Assembly (NCBI RefSeq): GCF_002153605.1
Contig: NZ_JOPG01000008.1
Coordinates: 1-64,000, forward strand
Direction: 5' to 3'
Length of the DNA stretch: 64,000 nt
Source: Acetobacter malorum
Lineage (GTDB): Bacteria > Pseudomonadota > Alphaproteobacteria > Acetobacterales > Acetobacteraceae
This document shows, piece by piece, positions 27,810-35,542 of this stretch. Position numbers and translations under genes: made by a program. Numbering within the stretch: the stretch's first letter is position 1; the number at the start of each line of letters is the position of its first letter. The notes beneath the pieces were generated by a model, which made no database searches, was not told the DNA's origin, and saw only the letters and a program-made list of their open reading frames with translations.

Positions 27810-28286
27810 ACTTCCCGTTTGCACTGGTTTAACTTTTAAGTCTTATAACCATACCGTAAAAAACAAGGCATGAGAACGGGCAACTTCCCGGGATTGTGTT
27901 ACAAATCTGAGGATATATATATTCAAAAAATAAATAAATTAAGTTGAAAAAATTACTTTAAGATACAAATAATTACTAAAGAATAAACAAATAAGAAGAA
28001 TAGACAATATTTTTAATATTGTATTTAGGGTGTAATGATAAATTTGGGTTGGAAGACGTAACATTGCCAGAATCAGATTTGAATGTGTAAAAAGAAAAAC
28101 ATTTTTCTTCGTTTGTTTGGTTAATGTGCAAGTTTTTCTCTTTCTTGCTACTGCCTGTAATTTGGAAAATGGTGTAAACATTCTTAATGCAACGCGGTAG
28201 TGGGCGGGAAGTGCGTCGGTGCGTCCACAGAGAGAGGAAATACGGCGCAAGAGTGTTGAGTTATCAACGAGCGTAACAGGAACAAG
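27810..28286. promoter_or_regulatory. AT-rich divergent intergenic region with a palindrome
   Basis: 477 bases without a supportable gene, lying between two divergent glycan genes. Bases about 27900-28150 are strikingly AT-rich with A and T tracts. A perfect 8-base inverted repeat with a 3-base spacer sits at 28004-28022 (ACAATATT, TTT, AATATTGT), a plausible regulator site. The FkbH-like gene has AGGA about 7 bases before its ATG at 28287. Both promoters should lie here. The base composition suggests xenogeneic-silencer binding or transfer; that is inference. Confidence 0.55.
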
Positions 28287-30128
28287 ATGATTATGGTGCA
28301 ACAAAAAGAGCAGGGTATGTCTGCCGCAGAGTTTCTGTTTCCTTCTGATCTGGAGCGGACAGAAAAAAAGATCAATCGGATTCTGCTGGTCGGTTCCTGT
28401 CTGACGGCTCTGTATTTTGAGCAGTTCAAGATTCGTCACCCTGAAACAGCGTTTGATTATATTCCGTATAACTTTGTGAGCGTTTTGCCGCAGAAGCCGC
28501 CTTCACCGGTTGAGAGTTATGATCTGCAATATGTTCAGATCCCTTTGCGAACCTTGCTGAGTGATCGGGTTATTGAGGGATTTCACTTCAATGAGCCGGG
28601 TTTTGCAGAGAAAATTCTTGAAGATGCGAAAAATCTTCTCGATGTCATGCTTTCAGCAGCCATGGTTTATAATGAATCGCACGGCCTTCTGACATTTGTA
28701 TCGAATTTTATTGTCCCGCAAATGAGCAGCGCTTCCAGCCTGCGGGGCAAGGGCGGTAGTCGTGATCTGGTGACGATTGTGCATCAGCTGAATGATTATC
28801 TGAACGAGCGGGTTGAGGCTTATAAAAACGCCTACGTGCTTGATGTGGACGCTGTCGCCAGTGCTATCGGCAAACGTTATGTTCTCGACGATGTCGTGTA
28901 TTTCTACTCACACGGCGGCGTAACTTTTCAGGATTGGGATGATTTCGGGGCGATTGCCCGCAATGAGCCCATTCCGCCGCTGGAAACGGTTTATCCGATC
29001 AAGCGGGATGAGTTTCTGGACGCTGCGTATCGCCAGATTGTGACGTCTTATCGGACTGTGCATCAGGTAGATCAGGTCAAGGCTGTGATCTTTGATCTGG
29101 ATAACACGTTGTGGCGTGGCCAGCTTGCCGAGCATTATCGCCCGGATGTGCAGCCCTGGCCGCGTACGGATGGCTGGCCGCTTGGGGTCTGGGAGGCCAT
29201 TCATTACCTGCGGTCGCGCGGTATTCTGGTCGCGATTTGTTCGAAAAATGACTATGAGACTGTTAAACAGAGATGGGATGATGTGGTTAATCCCAAATTT
29301 GTTGCTCTGGAGGACTTCGCGTCCCTCAAGATCAACTGGCAGCCCAAGGCAGAGAATATCGCGGCGATCTGTAAGGAATTCAACATCAAGCCCAAGAGCG
29401 TGGTTTTTGTTGATGATAACCCAGTAGAACGTGCCGCCGTGGCCTCCGCCTTCCCGGATATCCGGGTTATGGGCGGCAACCCTTACCTGACACGGCGTAT
29501 TCTGCTCTGGTCTGCCGAGACGCAAATTGCGCAGATGACGGCAGAGTCCGAGCGCCGGGAAGATATGATCCGCGGCCAGATTGTGCGGGAAGAAACCCGC
29601 TCCGCCATGAGCCGGGAAGAGTTCCTTGCTTCTCTGGAATGTCGGGTTGCCTTTAAATATATTACGGACACGGCTCAGCCTGAATTTGCGCGGGCCTTAG
29701 AGCTGACTAATAAAACCAATCAGTTTAATACTTCTGGTAAGCGATGGGCTTTTAAGGAGGTTGCTGACTTCCTGAAGGATGGCGGCCAGCTTCTGGCATT
29801 TACTGTGCAGGACAAGTTTACAGACTATGGATTGGTTGGGGTTCTGTATCTCAAAAAATCTGAAATTGTTCAGTATGTCATGAGCTGTCGTGTGCTGGGG
29901 ATGGAAGTCGAGGAGTTTGTTGTGGCAGAAGCCGTTGCGCATGTGCGTAAAGCGCATGGAAATGTTCGCGTGACAGCATCTGTGCATGAACTGCCGGATA
30001 ATACCCCTTGCCGGGATGTTTATCTGCGAGCGGGTTTCCGAGAGGACTGGGTTTCAGAAGGTATTCATTATTACATTCTGGATGAGGGAAAGAACCCCAA
30101 AGGCACGTCTCACATTAAGGCTGTCTAG
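28287..30128 (+). CDS. FkbH-like protein: SGNH-like domain + HAD-IIIC phosphatase + GNAT-like domain
   Basis: 613 residues in three parts. The N-terminal part (about 30-240) begins ILLVGSCLTALYFEQF, which fits an SGNH/GDSL-like fold with its Gly-Ser. The middle is a HAD domain with motif I VIFDLDNTLWRGQ (D270, D272) and motif IV VVFVDDNPVERAAV. The C-terminal part (about 460-600) has ARALELTNKTNQFN, the hallmark of FkbH-like proteins, and a GNAT-like end (CRDVYLRAGF). FkbH proteins form glyceryl-carrier thioesters from 1,3-bisphosphoglycerate; fusions like this occur in polysaccharide clusters where the added group is unknown. It is divergent from the glycosyltransferase pair and has its own terminator. 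Confidence 0.9.
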   Translation: MIMVQQKEQGMSAAEFLFPSDLERTEKKINRILLVGSCLTALYFEQFKIRHPETAFDYIPYNFVSVLPQKPPSPVESYDLQYVQIPLRTLLSDRVIEGFHFNEPGFAEKILEDAKNLLDVMLSAAMVYNESHGLLTFVSNFIVPQMSSASSLRGKGGSRDLVTIVHQLNDYLNERVEAYKNAYVLDVDAVASAIGKRYVLDDVVYFYSHGGVTFQDWDDFGAIARNEPIPPLETVYPIKRDEFLDAAYRQIVTSYRTVHQVDQVKAVIFDLDNTLWRGQLAEHYRPDVQPWPRTDGWPLGVWEAIHYLRSRGILVAICSKNDYETVKQRWDDVVNPKFVALEDFASLKINWQPKAENIAAICKEFNIKPKSVVFVDDNPVERAAVASAFPDIRVMGGNPYLTRRILLWSAETQIAQMTAESERREDMIRGQIVREETRSAMSREEFLASLECRVAFKYITDTAQPEFARALELTNKTNQFNTSGKRWAFKEVADFLKDGGQLLAFTVQDKFTDYGLVGVLYLKKSEIVQYVMSCRVLGMEVEEFVVAEAVAHVRKAHGNVRVTASVHELPDNTPCRDVYLRAGFREDWVSEGIHYYILDEGKNPKGTSHIKAV

Positions 30129-30159
30129 TATAAAAAATGTTCTGAATTATTGTTTTTCT

Positions 30160-30190
30160 AAGTGCCGCATTTCTATGCGGCACTTTTTTT
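30160..30190 (+). terminator. Rho-independent terminator of the FkbH-like gene
   Basis: Perfect 11-base stem (30160-30170 with 30175-30185), TTCT loop and a run of T to 30190, 32 bases after the stop codon. Confidence 0.95.
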
Positions 30191-30408
30191 GAGGGAATAC
30201 TCTCTATAGAGCTATAGTGTGCGCGGTTTTGTTCTTTTATCAACAAATTTGCGACCAATGGTTAAATGAATGAGCGTTAGCGCGCACATTATTATTTTTT
30301 CACGTCATATAAGGAAAATTAAGCTCGCTTTGAGCCGGTTTTTACTGGACAATACCTAGAGAAAATTACTAATGAAAATGCAAATATATTAACGGTGTGA
30401 GTTGGCAT

Positions 30409-30891
30409 ATGAGTGTGCGTACTAGCAAGGTTCAAACCAAGGCGGCCAAGGTAACAAAACCGAAATTGGTAAAGGATCTCAAGGTCGCACGTCGACCCAG
30501 AGCCTCTAAGAAAGCAGTGGCGTCTCCCCCAGTACCCGTTGCTGAAGCACCAAAAACAGAAGAGCTGCAACAGGCTGTTGTACAGGATACAGCACCTTTG
30601 CAGGATGCAATTAGCGGAGTACAGCCGTCCATGCAGGAAAATCAGGAATTTCAGTCTGCCATTTATTTTGATGGGGGCTGGTATCTGGATATGTATCCCG
30701 ACGTACGGGAAGCCGGGATCGACCCGCTGGAACATTTCCTGAATCATGGGTCTCAGGAAGGCCGTAGTCCCAACGCCCTTTTTGACAGTCAGGCTTATTT
30801 GAGAGCCAACCCGGATGTTGTTGAGTTTGAACGCGGGCCGTTCATTCACTACATTTGCTTCGGTTTTCAGGAAAAGCGCCCTCTGCGCTGA
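30409..30891 (+). CDS. Small orphan protein with basic N-terminus and two YL-PDV modules
   Basis: 160 residues. The first 40 are rich in Lys/Arg (TKPKLVKDLKVARRPRASKK), followed by a Pro/Ala/Gln linker. Residues about 85-160 are two clean copies of the module seen in the two glycosyltransferases: FDGGWYLDMYPDVREAGIDP to HGSQEGRSPN, then FDSQAYLRANPDV to GFQEKRPL. No catalytic domain, signal peptide or membrane helix. It could be a scaffold, adaptor or regulator of the transferases, or the stump of a longer one. The 3' end is followed by a 750-base region without a clear gene. Start chosen at ATG 30409; an in-frame GTG at 30397 is possible. Confidence 0.75.
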   Translation: MSVRTSKVQTKAAKVTKPKLVKDLKVARRPRASKKAVASPPVPVAEAPKTEELQQAVVQDTAPLQDAISGVQPSMQENQEFQSAIYFDGGWYLDMYPDVREAGIDPLEHFLNHGSQEGRSPNALFDSQAYLRANPDVVEFERGPFIHYICFGFQEKRPLR

Positions 30892-30955
30892 GAAGCATTC
30901 TCTTGTTGCCGCCAGCGGTCATAGCAGGCTGTTGAAGGCAATCTGAGGAGAGAGA

Positions 30956-31210
30956 ATGATGCCGGTGGTATCGCCTGTAAAACAGGCCATGACACCGGCA
31001 ATTCCCCTAAAGCTGGGTGACCAGTTCTATTCTATGGCGGGCGCCCTCTGCCCAGTCCCGTGCCAGATCCACGGCCAGAACCTATTTTTGGTTCACTCCA
31101 AATTCCACAGAAAACCCGTTCTGCCCGGATATTGCCGGTTGCTCTTTGCAGCGGAAGCTTTTGCGCGCTCCGTAACCGGGGGGGGGGATCCCGTAAAGAC
31201 ACCGATGTGA
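30956..31210 (+). CDS. Uncertain open frame with a ten-G tract, possibly broken or phase-variable
   Basis: 84 residues, no recognised family. What supports it is an excellent ribosome site (GAGGAGAG) just before two ATGs. What makes it odd is a run of ten G at 31178-31187 inside the frame. A change of one G would move the reading frame into an open stretch that ends at 31266 (…SRKDTDVSGSTKGVPYP…), lengthening the protein. The composition (several Cys, Pro and short motifs) does not look like a typical domain. It may be a pseudogene remnant, a slipped-strand switch or a sequencing artefact. Confidence 0.25.
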   Translation: MMPVVSPVKQAMTPAIPLKLGDQFYSMAGALCPVPCQIHGQNLFLVHSKFHRKPVLPGYCRLLFAAEAFARSVTGGGDPVKTPM

Positions 31211-31601
31211 GCGGGTCTACGAAAGGCGTCCCATACCCGCTGGCGCAGTTTCTGCTGGACGGGTAGGAGAAATGGATTGTTCCGTCAGCACGGCACAGAA
31301 TATGTATGTGCTCTTGCCGACGCCATCCTGTGTGCGGTCAAGCCTGGGATACTCGCCGCCTGGAAAAGATATGCCTGTAAACAGGCTGACTGTACATCAT
31401 AATACGGCTCCCAGGCGAAAACCTACTTTTCTGACAAGACGTCCGAAGGGGAAACCAGAGAGCCCGTATGCCATTGAAGTTTTTTAAGAGTGATATCCTG
31501 TCATCTGGCGTCCTGACTGTTACCCGTATTGTCCCCCGCGGCAGCACGCCATAGGGCAATGAGACGCAGACGGGCGAGGAGCGCACAGTCTTTCACAAGC
31601 A
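31211..31601. other. Intergenic stretch without a supportable gene
   Basis: Several short overlapping frames are open on the plus strand (for example to 31487 and another reading a CALADAILCAVKPG-like segment ending near 31400), none with a ribosome site and none recognised. The pattern suggests decayed coding sequence rather than a designed spacer. A plus-strand hairpin terminator at its end suggests something is or was transcribed through it. Confidence 0.4.
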
Positions 31602-31634
31602 GACCGGAGAGCAAATGGCTCCCCGGTCTTTTCT
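31602..31634 (+). terminator. Hairpin with T run downstream of the unassigned region
   Basis: Stem 31602-31612 with 31618-31628 (one A-C mismatch), 5-base loop, then TTTTC on the plus strand. Because the neighbouring gene runs on the minus strand, the T run points to a plus-strand transcript from the unassigned region; as a stem it could also serve the permease gene. Confidence 0.55.
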
Positions 31635-31645
31635 GCACCGTGCGT

Positions 31646-33172
31646 TTACGGCTTGTACGGACCCGAGGGGGGAGCCGTGTCTGGCTTGGATTTAGGACTG
31701 GTTTCGATGAAGTCATCCGTCAGAGCAATAGATGGCATGGTTTGGGGTGCCAGAGTGGCAGCCGGGTCTGGCGTGTGGCGGAAGACTTTCCATCCGATGG
31801 CCAGCAATACAGCCAGCAGGGGAATGCAGCAGATAGTCCATGTGCCGTTGGGGTAATCAAATGCCATCAGCACCAGAACGCAGGCAAAAAAAGCCAGTGT
31901 GAGCCATGCGCTGATGGGGGCCCATGGCATGGGGAAGGTGGTGGCGGGCAGGTCGCCCCGATTGATCGCCTTACGGAGGCGCATCTGGCACAGGACGATG
32001 AAGCTCCATGTGCTCAGAATACCCAGTGATGCCATGTTCAACACAATTTCAAAAATCTGGGTTGGCAGAAAATAGTTCAGCACCACGCCCACCAGATAAA
32101 TAGAGACCGTCAGGAGAATGGCGGCAGAGGGCACGGAGCGGGAGTTCATGTAGGTCAGGAAGCGCGGGGCGGAGCCGTCTAGCGCCAGAGCCCGCAGAAC
32201 ACGCCCTGTGGAATAGAGGCCGGAGTTCAGACTGGAAAGGGCTGCTGTCAGCACCACAATATTCATGACGGTATCAACCCCCGGCACGCCCAGCCGCTCG
32301 AAAAACGTGACAAACGGGCTGACGCCTGCGTGGTAGGCCTGCCAGGGCAGGAGCAGAACAAGCAAGGTGACGGTACCCACATAAAACAGGGCAATCCGCC
32401 AGATAACGGCATTGATGGCTTTGGGAAGAACGTGTTGCACATCCTCGCACTCACCGGCGGCCGTGCCGATCAATTCAATGGCGGAATAGGCAAACACCAC
32501 GCCTTGCACGAGGACAAGTGCGGGCAACAGACCATGTGGAAACAGGCCGCCATTCTGGGTGATGAGGTGCAAGCCGGTGGTCTCACCTCCAACGGGCACA
32601 CGCAGGCCAAGGATTGCAGCACCAATAATCAGGAACAGGCCAAGAGCTGCGACCTTGATGAGCGAGAACCAGAATTCCAGCTCCCCAAACCAGCGTACGC
32701 CGATCATGTTCATCCCGGTAATGAGGATGAGGGCGAGTAGCGCAAAAACCCATTGGGGTACAAAGGCAAATGTTCCCCAGAAATGCATGTAGAGGGCCAC
32801 GGCGGTGATATCGACAATGCCGGTCATGGCCCAGTTGAAGAACGCCATCGCGCCTGCCACAAACGAAGCCTTAGGGCCAAGAAATTCCTGCGCGTAGGAG
32901 ACAAAGCTGCCACTGGTGGGGCGGTACATGACCAGCTCCCCAAGGGCGCGCAGCATCAGGAAAGCAAAAATACCGCAGACCAGATAGACCAACGCCAGCG
33001 AGGGGCCGACCTGCTGCAAGCGTGAGCCTGCGCCCAGAAACAGCCCGGTTCCGATAGCCCCGCCAATGGAGATCATCTGAATTTGTCGCTTACCAAGGCC
33101 GCGATGATAGCCTTCCGGCGTCAGGGAGGAGGCAGGTGGTGCGTCGGGCTGGGGAGAAGCGTTAGGCGGCAT
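31646..33172 (-). CDS. Amino acid permease (APC superfamily, AnsP/CycA-like)
   Basis: 508 residues with about 12 membrane segments. The family signature is in the first helix: HRGLGKRQIQMISIGGAIGT, then GLFLGAGSRLQQVGPS; the sixth helix region reads FAYSAIELIGTAAGECEDVQ and the eighth ALSSLNSGLYSTGRVLRALA. These fit proton-coupled amino acid transporters of the asparagine/aromatic/D-alanine-glycine group. The C-terminal 45 residues are a Pro/Thr/Ser-rich cytoplasmic tail. Single-gene transcript; the 262 bases before it include a GGACGCGT direct repeat (near 33229 and 33255) and then an AT-rich stretch, with nothing else recognisable. Confidence 0.92.
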   Translation of the reverse strand: MPPNASPQPDAPPASSLTPEGYHRGLGKRQIQMISIGGAIGTGLFLGAGSRLQQVGPSLALVYLVCGIFAFLMLRALGELVMYRPTSGSFVSYAQEFLGPKASFVAGAMAFFNWAMTGIVDITAVALYMHFWGTFAFVPQWVFALLALILITGMNMIGVRWFGELEFWFSLIKVAALGLFLIIGAAILGLRVPVGGETTGLHLITQNGGLFPHGLLPALVLVQGVVFAYSAIELIGTAAGECEDVQHVLPKAINAVIWRIALFYVGTVTLLVLLLPWQAYHAGVSPFVTFFERLGVPGVDTVMNIVVLTAALSSLNSGLYSTGRVLRALALDGSAPRFLTYMNSRSVPSAAILLTVSIYLVGVVLNYFLPTQIFEIVLNMASLGILSTWSFIVLCQMRLRKAINRGDLPATTFPMPWAPISAWLTLAFFACVLVLMAFDYPNGTWTICCIPLLAVLLAIGWKVFRHTPDPAATLAPQTMPSIALTDDFIETSPKSKPDTAPPSGPYKP

Positions 33173-33434
33173 TGAGGCATCCTTGCAGGCAAGGAAGGAC
33201 TTGCTCCTCAGGCTCTTGTTAAAGAGGACGCGTAATCAGGGGTAGTGAGTGCCGGACGCGTCAGGAGTAAGTCATTCCAGAGTGGATATGAAAAATGACA
33301 AGTCTCTTGAACGTTTTTTTGAATTCCGGCGCAAGACTTTCTTTGTTTTTCTTCATTATAAAAATTTTAAGACACTGGATATAGAATATAACAAGTATAA
33401 AATGAAGTATATTTCCATTGTTTTTCAGTTTCAC

Positions 33435-34520
33435 TTAAAAGTGAGACAGAAGGGAAAGTTGTTCCGTTGCTGGCTGCTCTTCTGTGGAGGTAAGGGATGA
33501 GACGGTAATTCCAAGCAGACGCACGGGCCGGGGAAGCGGCAGAAGCGGGCGCAGCAGGAAATGGGCTGTCTCTTCCAGAGCGGTGGCGGAGGGCACCGGG
33601 TCTGTAAAGGAATGACTGCGGGTGAGCTGCTGGAAGTTCACGTAGCGCAGCTTCAGCGTGACAGTGCGCCCGGAGGCATTTCGCCGAGAGCAGGCATGCC
33701 AGACGCTTTGCGCCAGCGTGGTAAGCGCAGGGTAGAGTTCTTCCTCTTGGCGCAGATCACGCTCATAGGTTGTTTCCTTGCCAATGGATTTACGGGGGCG
33801 GTGCGGTTCTACGGGGCGTGGGTCTTCCCCGCGAGCGATGCCGTAGTAAAAGGTGGCGGCCTTGCCAAAATGGCGGGCGAGGGTGGCCAGAGTCTGCGTT
33901 CGCAGATCAGCCCCAGTGTAGATGCCCAAAGCGTTCATACGGGCCGCTGTGGCTGGACCGATTCCGTGGAAACTGCTGACCGGCAGGTCCGCCACAAAAG
34001 CCTCACCCGCGCCGGGTGGGATGACAAACTGACCATTAGGTTTGCGGTAGTCGGACGCCAGCTTGGCCAGAAATTTGTTGTAGGACACGCCCGCGGATGC
34101 AGTCAGGCCGGTTTCTGCGTGGATGGCGGCTCGAATTTCCTGCGCAATGGCTGTGGCGGACGGGCGTGGGAGAAGCGGGGCGGTGACATCCAGATAGGCC
34201 TCATCCAGCGAAAGTGGCTGAATAAGTGGCGTATAGCGGGCAAAAACCGCATGAATCTGGGCTGAGATGGCGCGATAGACCTCAAAGCGCGGCGGCACGA
34301 AAATCAGTTCCGGGCATTTCCGTAGCGCCACAAGGGACGGCATGGCGGAGCGGACTCCAAACTTCCGGGCTTCGTAACTGGCGGCCGCCACTACGCCGCG
34401 CTCCTGACTGCGCCCGACAGCTACCGGCCGTCCGCGCAGTTCTGGCGCGTCCCGTTGTTCGACAGACGCATAAAAGGCATCCATGTCGATATGAATAATC
34501 CGGCGTACAGGCTCAGTCAT
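33435..34520 (-). CDS. dinB: DNA polymerase IV (DinB, Y family)
   Basis: 361 residues. Palm motifs are IIHIDMDAFYASVEQRD (catalytic Asp) and LSLDEAYLDVT (Asp-Glu); the GRPVAVG and AASYEARKFGVRSAMPS stretches are typical, as is the HhH region LPVSSFHGIGPATAARM. Translesion synthesis during DNA damage. The ATG at 34520 fits the conserved N-terminus; the frame runs 93 bases further upstream without homology. No LexA-type box (GTTC/GAAC pairs) is evident immediately upstream. A 6-base palindrome with a 2-base gap overlaps the stop. Confidence 0.95.
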   Translation of the reverse strand: MTEPVRRIIHIDMDAFYASVEQRDAPELRGRPVAVGRSQERGVVAAASYEARKFGVRSAMPSLVALRKCPELIFVPPRFEVYRAISAQIHAVFARYTPLIQPLSLDEAYLDVTAPLLPRPSATAIAQEIRAAIHAETGLTASAGVSYNKFLAKLASDYRKPNGQFVIPPGAGEAFVADLPVSSFHGIGPATAARMNALGIYTGADLRTQTLATLARHFGKAATFYYGIARGEDPRPVEPHRPRKSIGKETTYERDLRQEEELYPALTTLAQSVWHACSRRNASGRTVTLKLRYVNFQQLTRSHSFTDPVPSATALEETAHFLLRPLLPLPRPVRLLGITVSSLTSTEEQPATEQLSLLSHF

Positions 34521-34569
34521 CCCACACAGAGTAGCATGGTCTCGCGTGCAGCAGGATAAGCGGGGCGTG

Positions 34570-34610
34570 AAAAAAGCGCGACCCGGACCGCAGGAAAGCG
34601 CTGCGTCCGG
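34570..34610 (-). terminator. Hairpin plus six T on the minus strand
   Basis: On the minus strand a stem of ten pairs with one bulge (34601-34610 with 34583-34593), 7-base loop, is followed 7 bases later by TTTTTT (34575-34570). It lies 120 bases downstream of the 34730-35374 gene. A second hairpin (34635-34644 with 34654-34664) precedes it on the same strand. Confidence 0.6.
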
Positions 34611-34729
34611 CATGGCGTGGGAGAAAGCGGTTCGGGAGAGCGCCGTAAAGGCTGGCGCTTCTCCGCAAGGCCACTTGTCAGTTGTGTGGGGCCGGCTGGT
34701 CCTGCGATGACCCTCTGAAGGTAAGAAGA

Positions 34730-35374
34730 TTAGTGCGGCAGAGCGATGGCGTCTGATGCGGCAGAATTGCGTCTTAGCGCCTGCGGCCAGCTGACCGCAG
34801 CGGAAGTGATATCAAAATCATGCCAGCGGGTGAGGGAGAGCGCTGCGGCTGTTGTCGGTAGTTTTCGTGCTGTGGCAACGGGTTTGCCATCGGGCTGCGC
34901 CGGACCAGTGGGCACAACAGAAGCCGGAGCGGGCCAGCCGGTGTGGTGAGACAACCAGTATCCAGCCCCGGCCAGACAGGCCCCCAGCGTGGTGATGGCA
35001 TTCGTCAGGCGCCCCAGCAGGTTGGGGAAGGACATCAGCGGTTTGAGCAGTGCGTGGACGGTGGTGTCCTGCTCGTTCTGCGCGGCTTCTGTTGCCAGCA
35101 GCAGACTATATTCCGTGGGGGTAATGGCCAGTGCGCTGCCGGAGCGGATATCCAGCGAGGGCAGTTCCAGCGCGGCCATCTGGGCCAGTGTTTCATGAAA
35201 CGCATGCGCTACGGCCAGAAAATCCTGCCGGAAGCACGGCAGAAACAGGCTGGTGGGCGTAGTGTTGCGGGCATGGGGGCAGCAGGAGGCAGTGCCGGCC
35301 AGGCGGCGAATGGTCCAGATGGTCAGCCGTTCGCTGCAGGCAAGGTCTGTCAGGTAAACCGGTGAGCGTGTCAT
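34730..35374 (-). CDS. Hypothetical protein behind a Fur-box-like palindrome
   Basis: 214 residues, no named family recognised. The start reads YLTDLACSERLTIWTIRRLA and then SCCPHARN; a helical middle contains two short hydrophobic stretches (about residues 140-160, LTNAITTLGACLAGAGYWL). The ATG at 35374 has AGGA about 8 bases upstream; the frame is open to 35443 but would run into the palindrome. That palindrome (35432-35452) lies about 58 bases before the start, so the gene is probably iron-regulated. Divergent from pyrD. A role in iron handling is inference from the site only. Confidence 0.65.
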   Translation of the reverse strand: MTRSPVYLTDLACSERLTIWTIRRLAGTASCCPHARNTTPTSLFLPCFRQDFLAVAHAFHETLAQMAALELPSLDIRSGSALAITPTEYSLLLATEAAQNEQDTTVHALLKPLMSFPNLLGRLTNAITTLGACLAGAGYWLSHHTGWPAPASVVPTGPAQPDGKPVATARKLPTTAAALSLTRWHDFDITSAAVSWPQALRRNSAASDAIALPH

Positions 35375-35431
35375 GGCATCATCCTGAAGGGGGCAGCCCT
35401 TCGGTCCTCTTTTGCGGTGGTGTTTTGATTT

Positions 35432-35452
35432 AAATGAGAACAATTCTCATTT
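35432..35452. promoter_or_regulatory. Fur-box-like palindrome
   Basis: AAATGAGAA-CAA-TTCTCATTT: perfect 9-base arms around three bases. Read as a 19-base 9-1-9 site (AATGAGAAC A ATTCTCATT) it differs at one position from the classical Fur pattern AATGAGAATnATTCTCATT. It is 58 bases before the hypothetical gene (minus) and 90 before pyrD (plus). Confidence 0.75.
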
Positions 35453-35542
35453 GCAAGATAAAAATGCAGAGGCCTGCCTCCCGCTGCCAGCAGTCTGGTT
35501 TTTTCCCTTTTCTTGTCTGGCGGCTTGGGGCAGTACAGAAGC

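Noticed and set aside
27939-28439. Minus-strand 166-codon frame in the AT-rich region
   Set aside because: Overlaps the start of the FkbH-like gene and is low-complexity Leu/Ile/Phe from AT-rich DNA.
33249-33500. Plus-strand 83-codon frame in the AT-rich gap before dinB
   Set aside because: Overlaps the end of dinB, no ribosome site, composition simply reflects AT-rich spacer.
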